Below, one piece after another: positions 43,148 through 52,317 of a stretch of DNA of 64,000 nucleotides. Source of the DNA: Nocardiopsis alba DSM 43377 (lineage in GTDB: Bacteria > Actinomycetota > Actinomycetes > Streptosporangiales > Streptosporangiaceae). The first letter of the stretch is position 1. Every line of letters starts with the position of its first letter. The notes under the pieces were generated by a model, which did no database searches, had not been told where the DNA came from, and saw only the letters and a program-made list of their open reading frames with translations. The stretch is taken from the NCBI RefSeq assembly GCF_000341225.1, contig NZ_ANAC01000019.1, positions 99,501 to 163,500 on the forward strand, given 5' to 3'. The position numbers were made by a program, and so were the translations under genes.

Positions 43148-43858
43148 GTGGGTGACGGCGCACGTACGCCGGTGGCACAGCGGACGGTCGAGCAGATCAA
43201 AGCGATGATCTCCGAGGGAGAGGTAGGACCAGAACAGCGCCTGCCCACCGAGCGCGACCTCTCCGCCCGTCTGGGGGTCTCCCGCGGTTCGGTCCGCGAG
43301 GCCATCCGCACCCTCACCACCCTGGGTGTGCTGGAGGTCAGGCACGGAGCCGGCGTCTACGTCACCGCGCTGCGCCCGAAGGACCTCCTGGAGGCCTTCG
43401 GCGTGCTGGCAGAGGTCTCCCCGGACCGGACCCTTCTGGAGGTCCTACGGGTCCGACGCATGATCGAACCCGACGCCACCGCGATCGCCGCGGCCCGGGC
43501 CACCGACGAGGACCTCGAACGCATCGGCGCCCTCCTCGACCGGCTGGAGGACGCGGACCCGGTCACCTCGCCCGGCGATTCCGGCACCTTCGACCTGGGG
43601 TTCCACCGGGAGATCGTGGCCTGCGCGGGCAACGCCACCCTCTCCGCCGTGCACGCCGGGCTCTCCTCGCCCACCCTCAACGAGAGGGTCTGGGCCGGCC
43701 ACGACGCCGAGGGGATCTCCCACGACCTGCACGAGGACCATCGAAGGATCCTCAGGGCCCTGCGGGAACGCGACCCCGAGGCCGCGCGCGCCACCGCGGC
43801 CGCGCACGTGTTGAGGGTGGAGCGCTGGCTGGAGGCCCACGTCCCCGACGGGGACTGA
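43148..43858 (+). CDS. lutR: FadR-type GntR regulator of the lut operon (LutR-like)
   Basis: The 236-residue protein has a GntR winged helix (residues 10-75: LPTERDLSARLGVSRGSVREAIRTLTTLGVLEVRHGAGVYV) and an FCD ligand domain with the metal ligands D and H in RVRRMIEPDATA and FHREIVACAGN, and a late HEDHRRIL. Being divergent from lutABC with a matching operator between, it is likely the lactate-responsive repressor. GTG 43148 has GGAG six bases ahead; the in-frame ATG at 43142 follows GGAG directly and is less likely. Confidence 0.85.
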   Translation: MGDGARTPVAQRTVEQIKAMISEGEVGPEQRLPTERDLSARLGVSRGSVREAIRTLTTLGVLEVRHGAGVYVTALRPKDLLEAFGVLAEVSPDRTLLEVLRVRRMIEPDATAIAAARATDEDLERIGALLDRLEDADPVTSPGDSGTFDLGFHREIVACAGNATLSAVHAGLSSPTLNERVWAGHDAEGISHDLHEDHRRILRALRERDPEAARATAAAHVLRVERWLEAHVPDGD

Positions 43859-43872
43859 ACCCGGGCCTGCGC

Positions 43873-44196
43873 TCACCCCTCCAGGCGGCGGTCCACCCGC
43901 TCGGCGTACCTCTCGGCGTCGAGGAGCCGGGACAGTTCCTCCCTGCCGGCCTTCGGCGGGGCGTCCTCCCCGGTGTCGGGGTCCGGTTCGGGAACCTCCC
44001 GGTCCACTTCCGCATCTATACCGAGTGCCCCATGGTCCTCGATCTCCTCGATGCGGTAGTCCTCTGGATGTTCCTCCAGGTACTCCGCCACCGCGGTGTC
44101 CTGGTCAGGGGCGCCCACGTCCATCGCGGCGTCGACGTCCTCGATGTCCGCGGCGTCCTCGTCGATCTCTGTGCTCTCGTCTGCGGATTCCGTCAC
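43873..44196 (-). CDS. Small acidic protein (DUF5709-like)
   Basis: A 107-residue protein with a very acidic N-terminal half (ESTEIDEDAADIEDVDAAMD) and a conserved-looking EYLEEHPEDYRIEEIEDHGALGIDAEVDREVPEPDPDTGED, ending in a basic helix. The pattern resembles small actinobacterial DUF5709 proteins. The function is unknown. It converges with the lut regulator 14 bases away. Confidence 0.55.
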   Translation of the reverse strand: MTESADESTEIDEDAADIEDVDAAMDVGAPDQDTAVAEYLEEHPEDYRIEEIEDHGALGIDAEVDREVPEPDPDTGEDAPPKAGREELSRLLDAERYAERVDRRLEG

Positions 44197-44368
44197 CGGC
44201 GACCCCCTCGCCTCGGCTTCCTCTTTCGATCATGCCTGGTCGGAGCGGCGGACGCCAGTGCGACGTGGATCCAGGGCGACGAGGACGAAACGGGGCACGA
44301 CGCCCACGGAGTAGGCTTCTTCGTCGCTGTCCGACGATCACGAGTACGGAGTTCTCCACCCAGTGACC

Positions 44369-45280
44369 ATGCGCGAACGTGTTCGAGCCACGGTCGACGC
44401 CCCCTGGTTCCAGGCCGGTGTCATCCTCGTCATCCTGGTCAACGCCGTCCTTCTCGGCTTCGAGACCTCCAAACGGGTCATGGACGAGCACGGTGAACTG
44501 TTGACCAGGGTCGACAGAGCGATCCTCGCCCTGTTCGTCCTGGAGTTGGGGCTGAGGATGTACGCCCACCGGAAGGACTTCTTCAGGGATCCCTGGAGCT
44601 GGTTCGACATGGTCATCGTCGGGATCGCGTTGATGCCCGCCTCCGGGCCCTTCGCCGTCCTGCGCGTCCTGAGGGTGTTGCGCGTCCTCCGGCTGCTGTC
44701 GGTCATACCGACCCTGCGTCACGTGGTGGCCGGGCTCTTCAGGGCGCTGCCCGGCATGGCCTCGATCATGGTCCTGGTGGCCCTGCTGCTCTACGTCTCG
44801 GCCGTGATGTCCACCAAGCTGTTCGCCGAGATCGCCCCGAAGTACTTCGGCGACCTGTGGACCTCGCTGTTCACCCTCTTCCAGATCTTCACCGCCGACG
44901 GCTGGGGCACCATCGCCCAGGAGGTCATGAAGGGTCAGCCGTTGGCGTGGATCTTCTTCGTGGTCTTCGTCCTCGTCTCCACCCTGATCGCGCTGAACCT
45001 CTTCATCGCCGTGGCGGTGGAGGCGCTCGACAAGGCCGGACACGAGGAGCGCGAGGCCGGTGGCGGAGGGAAGGGCGGGGAGGCCGACGGCGGCCCCGAC
45101 GGCGACGGGGGCGGACCGGGTGACGGTGGTGGCGGAGATGACGGCGCGCAACGCCAGATCCTCGCCGAACTGCGGGCCCTGCGCGCGGAGGTCGCCCTCC
45201 TGCGTGAACACTCCGCGTCGGAGGAGAGCGAACGCAGCGTCGTCCGGCTCTCCGACGTGCGTGGAAGGGCCCATGGTTGA
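44369..45280 (+). CDS. Voltage-gated-like cation channel (single six-helix unit)
   Basis: The 303-residue protein has six transmembrane helices. S4 carries regularly spaced Arg (VLRVLRVLRVLRLLSVI), the voltage-sensor pattern. The pore between S5 and S6 reads TLFQIFTADGWGTIAQEV, placing TADGW at the selectivity filter where NaChBac-like channels usually have TLESW. A Gly/Asp-rich linker (about 225-260) leads to a short C-terminal helix (RQILAELRALRAEVALLREH) that should form the tetrameric coiled coil. GTG at 44363 is an alternative start. Confidence 0.85.
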   Translation: MRERVRATVDAPWFQAGVILVILVNAVLLGFETSKRVMDEHGELLTRVDRAILALFVLELGLRMYAHRKDFFRDPWSWFDMVIVGIALMPASGPFAVLRVLRVLRVLRLLSVIPTLRHVVAGLFRALPGMASIMVLVALLLYVSAVMSTKLFAEIAPKYFGDLWTSLFTLFQIFTADGWGTIAQEVMKGQPLAWIFFVVFVLVSTLIALNLFIAVAVEALDKAGHEEREAGGGGKGGEADGGPDGDGGGPGDGGGGDDGAQRQILAELRALRAEVALLREHSASEESERSVVRLSDVRGRAHG

Positions 45281-45391
45281 CGGCTTTCGTGGGAGGGTAG
45301 GGGTCGTAGTCGCAATCGCCGGGAGCGGGGTCGGGGTCGTCCTCTCGATCCCGCGCCCCGATCCGGGCCATGGAGCACGAGGAGCGAACGG

Positions 45392-47083
45392 ATGTCCGCC
45401 AGCACACCCCTTCCTCGCACCGAGGACAGCGCCGACACCCCCGGCGGCGTCCCACTGGACCGCAGGGAGGAATGGATCCGGCTCCGTGAGCATCGGGACC
45501 GGCTCGGCGCCACCCACCTGCGTGGACTGTTCGCGGACGACCCGGGGCGGGCCGAGCGGTACACGCTCGACGTGGGCTCCCTGCACGTCGACTACTCCAA
45601 GAACCTCGTCACCGACGAGACCCTGCGCCTGTTGAACCGCCTGGCCTCGGTCACGGGGGTCGCCCGACTGCGCGACGCCATGCTGCGCGGCGACCACATC
45701 AACCTCACCGAGGACCGGGCCGTCCTGCACACCGCCCTGCGCGCCCCGCGCGGGACGGTCGTGCGCACCGACGGCCACGACGTGGTCCCGGAGGTGCACC
45801 GGGTCCTGGAGAAGATGGCCGGGTTCGCCGAGCGGGTGCGTTCGCGCACCTGGACGGGGCACACCGGCAAGACGGTGACCCGAGTGGTCAACATCGGTAT
45901 CGGCGGTTCCGACCTGGGGCCGGCCATGGCCTACGAGGCGCTGCGGCCCTATACCGACCGGGGGCTGGAGTTCCGTTTCGTCTCCAACGTCGACGGCAGC
46001 GATCTGAACGAGGCGCTCATCGACGCCGACCCCGAACGCACCCTGTTCGTGGTGGCCTCCAAGACCTTCACCACCGTCGAGACCATCACCAACGCCACGG
46101 CGGCGAGGAACTGGCTGCTGTCCGGCCTGGAGGCGGGGCCCGAGGCGATCTCCCGTCACTTCGTGGCGGTCTCCACCAACGCCGACGAGGTCGAGGCCTT
46201 CGGTATCGACACCGCCAATATGTTCGAGTTCTGGGACTGGGTGGGCGGTCGCTACTCCTACGACTCGGCGATCGGGCTGTCCCTCATGGTGGCGTTGGGT
46301 CCCGAGCGTTTCCGGGAGATGCTCGCGGGCTTCCATCTGATGGACACCCACTTCGCCACCGCGCCGGCCGAACGCAACCTGCCGTTCCTGCTCGGGCTGC
46401 TCGGGGTCTGGTACGGCGGTCACTTCGACGCCCAGACCCACGCCGTCCTGCCCTACAGCCACCACATGGCCCGGTTCCCGGCCTACCTGCAACAGCTCGA
46501 CATGGAGTCCAACGGCAAGTCGACGCAGCGCGACGGCCGCCCGGTCGCCTGGAGGACCGGCCCGGTGGTGTGGGGCACCCCGGGCACGAACGGGCAGCAC
46601 GCCTACTTCCAGCTCCTGCACCAGGGGACCCGCTTCGTCCCGGCCGACCTCATCGGGTTCGCCGAACCCTCTCCCGACCTGATGGAGGGGCTGAGCGCCC
46701 AGCACGACCTGTTGACGGCCAACATGCTCGCCCAGGGTCAGGCCCTGGCCTTCGGACGTACGGAGGCCGAGGTCGCCGCCGAGGGGGTCCGTCCCGATCT
46801 CGTGCCGCATCGCACCTTCCCGGGCAACCGGCCCACCACCACGATCCTGGCCGAGCGGCTCGACCCGTCCACGCTCGGGCAGCTCGTCGCCCTGTACGAG
46901 CACAAGGTGTTCGTCCAGGGCGCGGTGTGGAACATCAACTCCTTCGACCAGTGGGGCGTCCAGCTCGGCAAGGTCCTGGCCAAGAGGCTCGAACCCGCGC
47001 TGACGGAGGGGGCCGACGTCTCCTCGCTGGACCCCTCCACCGCGGCCCTGGTGCGGCGCTATCGCGCCCTGCGGGGGCGCTGA
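45392..47083 (+). CDS. pgi: Glucose-6-phosphate isomerase
   Basis: A 563-residue enzyme of usual length. It interconverts glucose 6-phosphate and fructose 6-phosphate in the cytoplasm. [18 protein letters not shown] binds the sugar phosphate; [15 protein letters not shown] is the first family signature; and [21 protein letters not shown] is the second, with the catalytic Lys. [22 protein letters not shown] holds the conserved His and Glu region. No tal or zwf gene is near, so it stands alone between a channel gene and a convergent GntR gene. Confidence 0.95.
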   Translation: MSASTPLPRTEDSADTPGGVPLDRREEWIRLREHRDRLGATHLRGLFADDPGRAERYTLDVGSLHVDYSKNLVTDETLRLLNRLASVTGVARLRDAMLRGDHINLTEDRAVLHTALRAPRGTVVRTDGHDVVPEVHRVLEKMAGFAERVRSRTWTGHTGKTVTRVVNIGIGGSDLGPAMAYEALRPYTDRGLEFRFVSNVDGSDLNEALIDADPERTLFVVASKTFTTVETITNATAARNWLLSGLEAGPEAISRHFVAVSTNADEVEAFGIDTANMFEFWDWVGGRYSYDSAIGLSLMVALGPERFREMLAGFHLMDTHFATAPAERNLPFLLGLLGVWYGGHFDAQTHAVLPYSHHMARFPAYLQQLDMESNGKSTQRDGRPVAWRTGPVVWGTPGTNGQHAYFQLLHQGTRFVPADLIGFAEPSPDLMEGLSAQHDLLTANMLAQGQALAFGRTEAEVAAEGVRPDLVPHRTFPGNRPTTTILAERLDPSTLGQLVALYEHKVFVQGAVWNINSFDQWGVQLGKVLAKRLEPALTEGADVSSLDPSTAALVRRYRALRGR

Positions 47084-47090
47084 CGCCCGA

Positions 47091-47801
47091 TCAGCCGGTG
47101 CCGGGCTCCCGGGGCGGGGGAGCTGCACGGCCGTCGTCGACCGCGGCGTCGGCGCCGACGGCGAGCAGTGAGGGGCCGCGCCCGGCCTCGATGTGCGCGG
47201 CCATGGTCAGCCTCGCCAGTCGATCGTTTCCGTGGCTGATCGCGTGGTAGATCTCGTGGTGCGCCTGGAATTCCAGGTGGGGGTCCCGGAAGGCCGTCAT
47301 GGCGAACAGCCATCGGGAACGGGACAGGATCGGTGCCATCAGCTCCGACAGGAGACCATGACCGGCCGCCTCCACGACACTGGCGTGGAAGTCGGCGTTG
47401 GCGGTCATGATGTGCTCCAACGAACCCGACTCCGTGGCCTCGGCGGTGGCCTCCATGGCCGCCGTCAGGCCTTCGTGCACGTCCCCCTCGGCGTATCGGC
47501 GGGCGGCCCGCTCGGCGGCGAAGGGCTCCAACCGGGTACGCAGGTCGAAGAGCTCGTCGACGTCGTCGGCGGACATCGTACGCACGGTCGCGCCCTTGTG
47601 CGCGCTGGTCATGATGAAACCGTCGTGCCTGAGGTTGCGCAGCGCCTCGCGCACCGGGAGCCGGGACACGCCCAGTTCCTCCGAGAGCTCGCGTTCGCGC
47701 AGCCGTGCCCCCGGTGCGTACCGGCCGGAGATGATCCCCTCGCGGATGGCGGCCTCGGTGGCCCGGGTCAGAGGGGCCGACCCACCCGATGTCCGTGTCA
47801 T
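47091..47801 (-). CDS. GntR family regulator with FCD domain
   Basis: The 236-residue protein has an N-terminal winged helix (LTRATEAAIREGIISGRYAPGARLRERELSEELGVSRLPVREALRNLRHDGFI) and an FCD domain with DADFH-like ADFHASVVEAAGH and HHEIYHAISHGN, where the metal ligands lie. It follows the minus-strand amidohydrolase by 57 bases and may be co-transcribed with it. It probably responds to the substrate of the neighbouring amidohydrolases; a TTGTATACCA box at 49325 is a candidate target. Confidence 0.85.
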   Translation of the reverse strand: MTRTSGGSAPLTRATEAAIREGIISGRYAPGARLRERELSEELGVSRLPVREALRNLRHDGFIMTSAHKGATVRTMSADDVDELFDLRTRLEPFAAERAARRYAEGDVHEGLTAAMEATAEATESGSLEHIMTANADFHASVVEAAGHGLLSELMAPILSRSRWLFAMTAFRDPHLEFQAHHEIYHAISHGNDRLARLTMAAHIEAGRGPSLLAVGADAAVDDGRAAPPPREPGTG

Positions 47802-47858
47802 GAGACCGCTCCCGCCGTGTGCGCTCGATTCACCCCGGCCGGTGCCGGAGGTCCGGGA

Positions 47859-49319
47859 TCAGGCTCCGCGGACCGGGAACGACGGGGGGAAAAGGTCCTC
47901 GACCGGGCGGTCGCGACCGTCCCGCTCACTGTAACCGTGACGGAGGAGGTCGAACACCTTCTGTGCCTGTTCCCGGAGCTCGGACAGGTCCACACCGGGG
48001 ATCCCCCCGTCCCGGACCACCGGGCGTCCGGCCACGAAGGTGTGGGTGACGTTCCTGGCGGTCCCGTTGAGCACCAGGGTGCGCAGGGGGTCCTCCACGA
48101 CGCCGTCACGGAAGTCGTCCAGGGAGAAGGCGGTCATGTCCGCGCTCGCGCCGGCCTCCAACCGTCCCAGGTCGGGGCGCTTGAGCGCGGCCGCCCCGCC
48201 CAGTGTCGCGGCCTCCATGTAGCCGCCGAGGTCGACGGCGCCCGGGCCGTACAGCAGACGTGAGGCGTGAAGGCCCACGTCCATGCCGCGTACCAGGTCG
48301 GGCGGGAAGGAGTCGGTGCCGAGCGCCATCGTGACACCGGCGTCCCGGAACTCGTTGAAGGTCTCCAACATGTCCCCGTACCGGAAGGTGGTCAGGGGGC
48401 AGTGGATCACGCTCACGCCCGCGACGGACAGGCGGGTGATGTCGACGCCCTCCGGCCCGGTCAGCTTCGAGTTCCGGTCGGTCCACAGGGCGTGGGGGAC
48501 GAGCAGCCGGTCGTTGAGGAGTCCGGTCCGCTCGATCAGGTCCAGCGGGGTCATGCCGTGGCGCCGGATGATCACCTCGCGCTCCCACGACTGCTGGAGA
48601 GAGTGCAGACGGACGAGCAGATCGCGGCGTCCGGCCTCCTCGGCCGTGCGCTCCATGAGACGGGGCGTGAGCGTCTCGATCCGGCAGGGGAGGAGGACCG
48701 GTCGGACCAGATCGTCGTCCTGTTCGGCGAGCTCGTCCGCGAAGCGCAGGGCCTCGTCCAGACCGGCCTCGCCGAGCTCGGCGTTCTCGACGAAGGTGCG
48801 TTCACCGTCGGCGACGGCGCCGACCGCGGACCTGTACGAGGGACCCAGGTAGCCGCGCAGGCCCCATTCCCGGGTCAGGTCGGCCAGGTGACGCAGCTCG
48901 TCGGCGGACTCGTTCCACCCGAGGTGGATCTCCGAGGCGATCGGCATGTAGGTGGTGACCCCGTGCAGGGCGAGCTGCGCGAGCCCGAACCGGCGCAGGA
49001 CGTCGCGCTGTTCGGGGGTCAGGATGTCGCGAGGACGGTCGCTCCAGTAGTCGACGGAACCGACCAGTTCGCGGGCGTGCGCGGGCTCGTGGTGGGCGTC
49101 GAGGATGAGGTGGTCGATGTCGACCAGGGCGTCCAGGTCGATCAGGCCGGGGGTCAGGACCGTGTTCCCCAGGTCCAGGACGGGGGCGGTCGAATCCGGG
49201 GTGCCGGTCCCCACTTCGGTGACGACCCCGTCGGAGTGCGCCACGTAGCCGTCCTCCAACCAGACGTGGGAGCCCTCGGAATGCGCCAGTACGTACCTTG
49301 CTCTGATGACCTGATCCAT
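47859..49319 (-). CDS. Amidohydrolase superfamily protein lacking the HxH metal motif
   Basis: The 486-residue protein has the TIM-barrel plan of TrzA/AtzC-like chlorohydrolases and deaminases, with VLTPGLIDLDAL, LVRLHSLQQSWE, LVPHALWTDR and MALGTDSFPPD. The first metal motif, normally HxH after PGLI, reads DLDALVD, so both His are lost, while the later His and the Asp are kept. It may use another metal arrangement or a different chemistry. ATG 49319 was chosen; the frame upstream to 49418 crosses the divergent promoter. It faces the DUF3100 and cytosine-deaminase-like genes across a 145-base spacer. Confidence 0.75.
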   Translation of the reverse strand: MDQVIRARYVLAHSEGSHVWLEDGYVAHSDGVVTEVGTGTPDSTAPVLDLGNTVLTPGLIDLDALVDIDHLILDAHHEPAHARELVGSVDYWSDRPRDILTPEQRDVLRRFGLAQLALHGVTTYMPIASEIHLGWNESADELRHLADLTREWGLRGYLGPSYRSAVGAVADGERTFVENAELGEAGLDEALRFADELAEQDDDLVRPVLLPCRIETLTPRLMERTAEEAGRRDLLVRLHSLQQSWEREVIIRRHGMTPLDLIERTGLLNDRLLVPHALWTDRNSKLTGPEGVDITRLSVAGVSVIHCPLTTFRYGDMLETFNEFRDAGVTMALGTDSFPPDLVRGMDVGLHASRLLYGPGAVDLGGYMEAATLGGAAALKRPDLGRLEAGASADMTAFSLDDFRDGVVEDPLRTLVLNGTARNVTHTFVAGRPVVRDGGIPGVDLSELREQAQKVFDLLRHGYSERDGRDRPVEDLFPPSFPVRGA

Positions 49320-49324
49320 GAAGC

Positions 49325-49334
49325 TTGTATACCA
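49325..49334. promoter_or_regulatory. GntR-type palindrome at the divergent promoter
   Basis: TTGTATACCA, a near-perfect dyad centred on TATA, lies five bases from the amidohydrolase start. TGTATACA-like boxes are common targets of FCD-type GntR proteins such as the one at 47091-47801. Confidence 0.5.
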
Positions 49335-49464
49335 CGGGCCTTCTGAGGCCTCTTGGGGTCGTGTATCAAAGGGGCCGAATTTCGAGTTACACCGCTCTTG
49401 ACAGCGGTTTTGCGCCAACCATAGGCTCCTCGAATATTCAGCGGCTCACCGATTGGTATCCCAG

Positions 49465-50865
49465 ATGCGGGCAAGAAGACAGCAGGCGGAGAAACACGAG
49501 AACGTGTCGACCCGCGGATCGGTAGGCCGTGGCGACTGGGTCGTCGCCATCGGGGTGAGCGTGCTCGTCAGCGCCCTGGCCGTCCTGGTCGGAGAGCACA
49601 AGTTCCGCGTCGGGCCCGCCGCGATCGTGCTGTTCCCCCTGGTCTGGGTGGTCCTGATGGGCGCCGTCGTCGGCCTCCAACGGTGGCTGCCGCTGCGCGG
49701 GAGCACCCGCTCCGCGGGCGAGGCCCTGATCCCGGTCGGCATGGTCCTCTTCCTCGCACTGCTCGGCACCGGGATCGGCCCGTCGATCGGCATGGTCGAG
49801 GAGGTCGGCCCAGCCCTGCTGATGCAGGAGGTGGGCCAGCTCTTCGGGACGATCATCCTCGCGCTCCCCATCGCGGTCCTGCTCGGCATGGGGCGGGCCG
49901 CGATCGGCGCCACGTGGGCGATCGACCGCGAGTCCTACCTGGCCTACGCCATCGACAGGTTCGGCACCTCCTCACCGGAGTACCGGGGCGTGTTCGGCGT
50001 CTGGATCCTCGGGTCGATGTTCGGCGCCGTCTTCATCTCCCTGATCACGAGCGTCCTCGGCGGCACGGGCTGGTACCACCCGCTCTCCCTGGCCCTGGCG
50101 CTGGGCGTCGGATCCACGTCGATGATGCTCGGCGGCGTCGGCGCGCTGTCCCTGCTCTACCCGGACCAGGCGGTCGAGATCGCCGCGCTCGCGGCCCTGT
50201 CCAACCTGGTCACCAACATCGTCGGCTTCTACGCGGGCGTCTTCATCGGCCTCCCCTCGGCCCGACGTCTCTACTCCTTCTGGTGCCGCGTCTTCCGCCG
50301 CCCCGCCCCCGAGATCGAGGAGGCGCGTCTGGTCGCCCGAGGGCGGGTCCCCGAGGGGGACGCCTCGGTGAGGGTGAGGGAGGAAGCGGCCGGGCGGGCG
50401 GAGGTCGAACGTCCACAGGACCCCGACATCCCCAAGGGATGGCGTCCGGGCGTCACCGCCTACCTCTTCGCCGGTGCGGCCGGTCTGCTCCTCAACTGGC
50501 TGGGGACCGGCGGCTTCCACCCGCGCGACGCCGCGGGCATGGCGGTCCTGCTGCTGATGACGGGCATCGCGATCTTCCTGGCCGGCAAGGTCAAGGCCGT
50601 CCCCGCCACGGTCTGGGTCCTGGCCCTCGCCACGCTCGTGACCACGCCGATCTCGCCGGTCGCCGGGGTGATCGCCGACCTCGTCCAGGACCTGGACGTC
50701 CTCCTGATCGGTCTGCCCCAGCTCGCCCTCGTCGGTATGACCATGGGCCGGGACCGCACGGCGTTCATGCAGCTGAGCTGGAAGATCGTCGTCGCGGCCG
50801 TGCTGACGTTCACCACCACCATCGTCGCCTCCGCCACGCTCGCGGAACTGTTCATCCACCACTGA
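49465..50865 (+). CDS. DUF3100 membrane protein
   Basis: A 466-residue integral membrane protein with about ten or eleven helices in two halves separated by a charged cytoplasmic loop (about 285-330). GVGSTSMMLGGVGALSLLYPD in the middle and GWYHPLSLALALG are the conserved blocks. DUF3100 proteins are thought to be transporters, often found next to amidohydrolases, as here, where the cytosine-deaminase-like gene follows after 25 bases. Substrate uptake for that enzyme is a reasonable inference. The start is uncertain: TTG 49453 and GTG 49504 are alternatives, and none has a clear ribosome site. Confidence 0.75.
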   Translation: MRARRQQAEKHENVSTRGSVGRGDWVVAIGVSVLVSALAVLVGEHKFRVGPAAIVLFPLVWVVLMGAVVGLQRWLPLRGSTRSAGEALIPVGMVLFLALLGTGIGPSIGMVEEVGPALLMQEVGQLFGTIILALPIAVLLGMGRAAIGATWAIDRESYLAYAIDRFGTSSPEYRGVFGVWILGSMFGAVFISLITSVLGGTGWYHPLSLALALGVGSTSMMLGGVGALSLLYPDQAVEIAALAALSNLVTNIVGFYAGVFIGLPSARRLYSFWCRVFRRPAPEIEEARLVARGRVPEGDASVRVREEAAGRAEVERPQDPDIPKGWRPGVTAYLFAGAAGLLLNWLGTGGFHPRDAAGMAVLLLMTGIAIFLAGKVKAVPATVWVLALATLVTTPISPVAGVIADLVQDLDVLLIGLPQLALVGMTMGRDRTAFMQLSWKIVVAAVLTFTTTIVASATLAELFIHH

Positions 50866-50890
50866 GCCCCGGGAGAGGGGAAGCACCCAC

Positions 50891-52090
50891 ATGCCGCGCG
50901 TCATCAACGCCGTCCTGCCCCGCAGGGCCGAACCGGCCACCATCGTCGTCGAGGACGGCCGGATCACCGCGATCGAGGAGACCTCCGCGGGTGGAGGGCC
51001 GACCGAGGCCCACGAAGGGCTCGAGGTCATCGACGCGGCGGGCCGGGTCGTCCTGCCCGGGCTGATCAACGCCCACGCCCACATCGACAAGACCCTCTAC
51101 GGCGGACCGTGGGTCTCGGCGCCGAGGGTCGAGACCGTCGCCGAACGCGTCGCCCACGAGCGACGCCACCGGGACTCCCACGGTCTGCCCGCGCACGAGT
51201 ACATCTCGTCGTTGGTGGAGACGATGATCGCGGCGGGCACCACCCACCTTCGGACGCACACCGACGTCGACCCCGGGGTCGGACTGCGAGGGATCGCCGC
51301 CGTCGCGGAGGTCGCCCGCCACTACGAGGGCGTGATCGACATCCAGCAGGTCGCCTTCCCCCAGGGCGGCCTCATCACCAACCCGGGCACCCTCGACCTC
51401 CTGCGCGAGGCCGTGGACGCCGGGGCCTCGGTGATCGGAGGACTCGACCCCGCGGGGTTCGACGACGCCCCCAACGCCCATCTCGAGGCCGTCTTCGACC
51501 TGGCCGCGTCCACGGGGACCGCCATCGACATCCACCTCCACGACGGTGGATCCCTCGGTGCCTGGGAGATGGGGCTCATCGCGCGTATGACGGAGGAGTA
51601 CGGGCTCGCCGGCAGGGTGGCGATCTCCCACGCCTTCGGGATCGCGCACCCGCCCACACAGGCGCGGCTCCTCGAACGGTTCGCCGAGGCCGGGGTGGCC
51701 CTCGTGAACGCGGCGGTCTACGACTCCCCGGTGCCGCCGCTGAGGGCGTGCGCGGAACAGGGCGTGCTCCTGGCCGGGGGAACGGACGGCATCAACGATC
51801 TGTGGGGCCCCTTCGGTGATGGGGACATGTTGCGCAGGGCCATGCTCATCGCCTATCGGAACTCCGGCCGAAGCGATGAGGAACTGCTGCTGGCGCTGGA
51901 CACGGTGACCTCCAACGCCGCCCGTGTGCTCGGTGTCGAGGACCACGGTCTCCACGTGGGCGGGCCCGCCGACCTGGTGATGGTCGAGGCCCGGACGGTG
52001 GCGCAGGCCGTCGCCCAGGTCCCGCCGCGCCGCCTCGTGATGCGGGCCGGAACCGTCGTCGCCCGTGACGGCGCCCTGGTGGCCGGCTGA
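50891..52090 (+). CDS. Cytosine-deaminase-like amidohydrolase
   Basis: The 399-residue protein has the complete metal site of the cytosine deaminase branch: NAHAHIDKT (HxH), a central IDIHLHDGG, SHAFG and GTDGINDLWGPFG with the catalytic Asp. It should hydrolyse or deaminate a cyclic amide or amino-heterocycle. It lies 25 bases after the DUF3100 gene, with GGGGAAGC upstream of the ATG. A strong hairpin at 52100-52133 ends the unit. Confidence 0.85.
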   Translation: MPRVINAVLPRRAEPATIVVEDGRITAIEETSAGGGPTEAHEGLEVIDAAGRVVLPGLINAHAHIDKTLYGGPWVSAPRVETVAERVAHERRHRDSHGLPAHEYISSLVETMIAAGTTHLRTHTDVDPGVGLRGIAAVAEVARHYEGVIDIQQVAFPQGGLITNPGTLDLLREAVDAGASVIGGLDPAGFDDAPNAHLEAVFDLAASTGTAIDIHLHDGGSLGAWEMGLIARMTEEYGLAGRVAISHAFGIAHPPTQARLLERFAEAGVALVNAAVYDSPVPPLRACAEQGVLLAGGTDGINDLWGPFGDGDMLRRAMLIAYRNSGRSDEELLLALDTVTSNAARVLGVEDHGLHVGGPADLVMVEARTVAQAVAQVPPRRLVMRAGTVVARDGALVAG

Positions 52091-52099
52091 CGGTACCGT

Positions 52100-52133
52100 A
52101 CGGCCGTCGAGGGGAGGCCCCTTCGACGGCCGT
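52100..52133 (+). terminator. Strong hairpin after the deaminase-like gene
   Basis: ACGGCCGTCGA (52100-52110) pairs perfectly with TCGACGGCCGT (52123-52133), with an inner GGGG/CCCC extension, ten bases past the stop. Confidence 0.85.
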
Positions 52134-52317
52134 TCGCGTGGGCGGGTCCTCCCGGCTCGGGTCTCCGCCCCGGGGCACGACACGCGGATTCGTGCCACCA
52201 CTTCCGATATGAGGCCCCGACCGTTCTCGAACGGCGCGGGCGCTGGAAACCCCCGCACCCCTCGTGCAAACTCTGCGTAGTGATGCAGTCACACATAGAG
52301 AGCGGGGCAAGGGGTAC

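Noticed and set aside
44105..47128. 1007-codon open frame on the minus strand
   Set aside because: Antisense to the channel and glucose-6-phosphate isomerase genes. No family motif; a frame opened by high GC.
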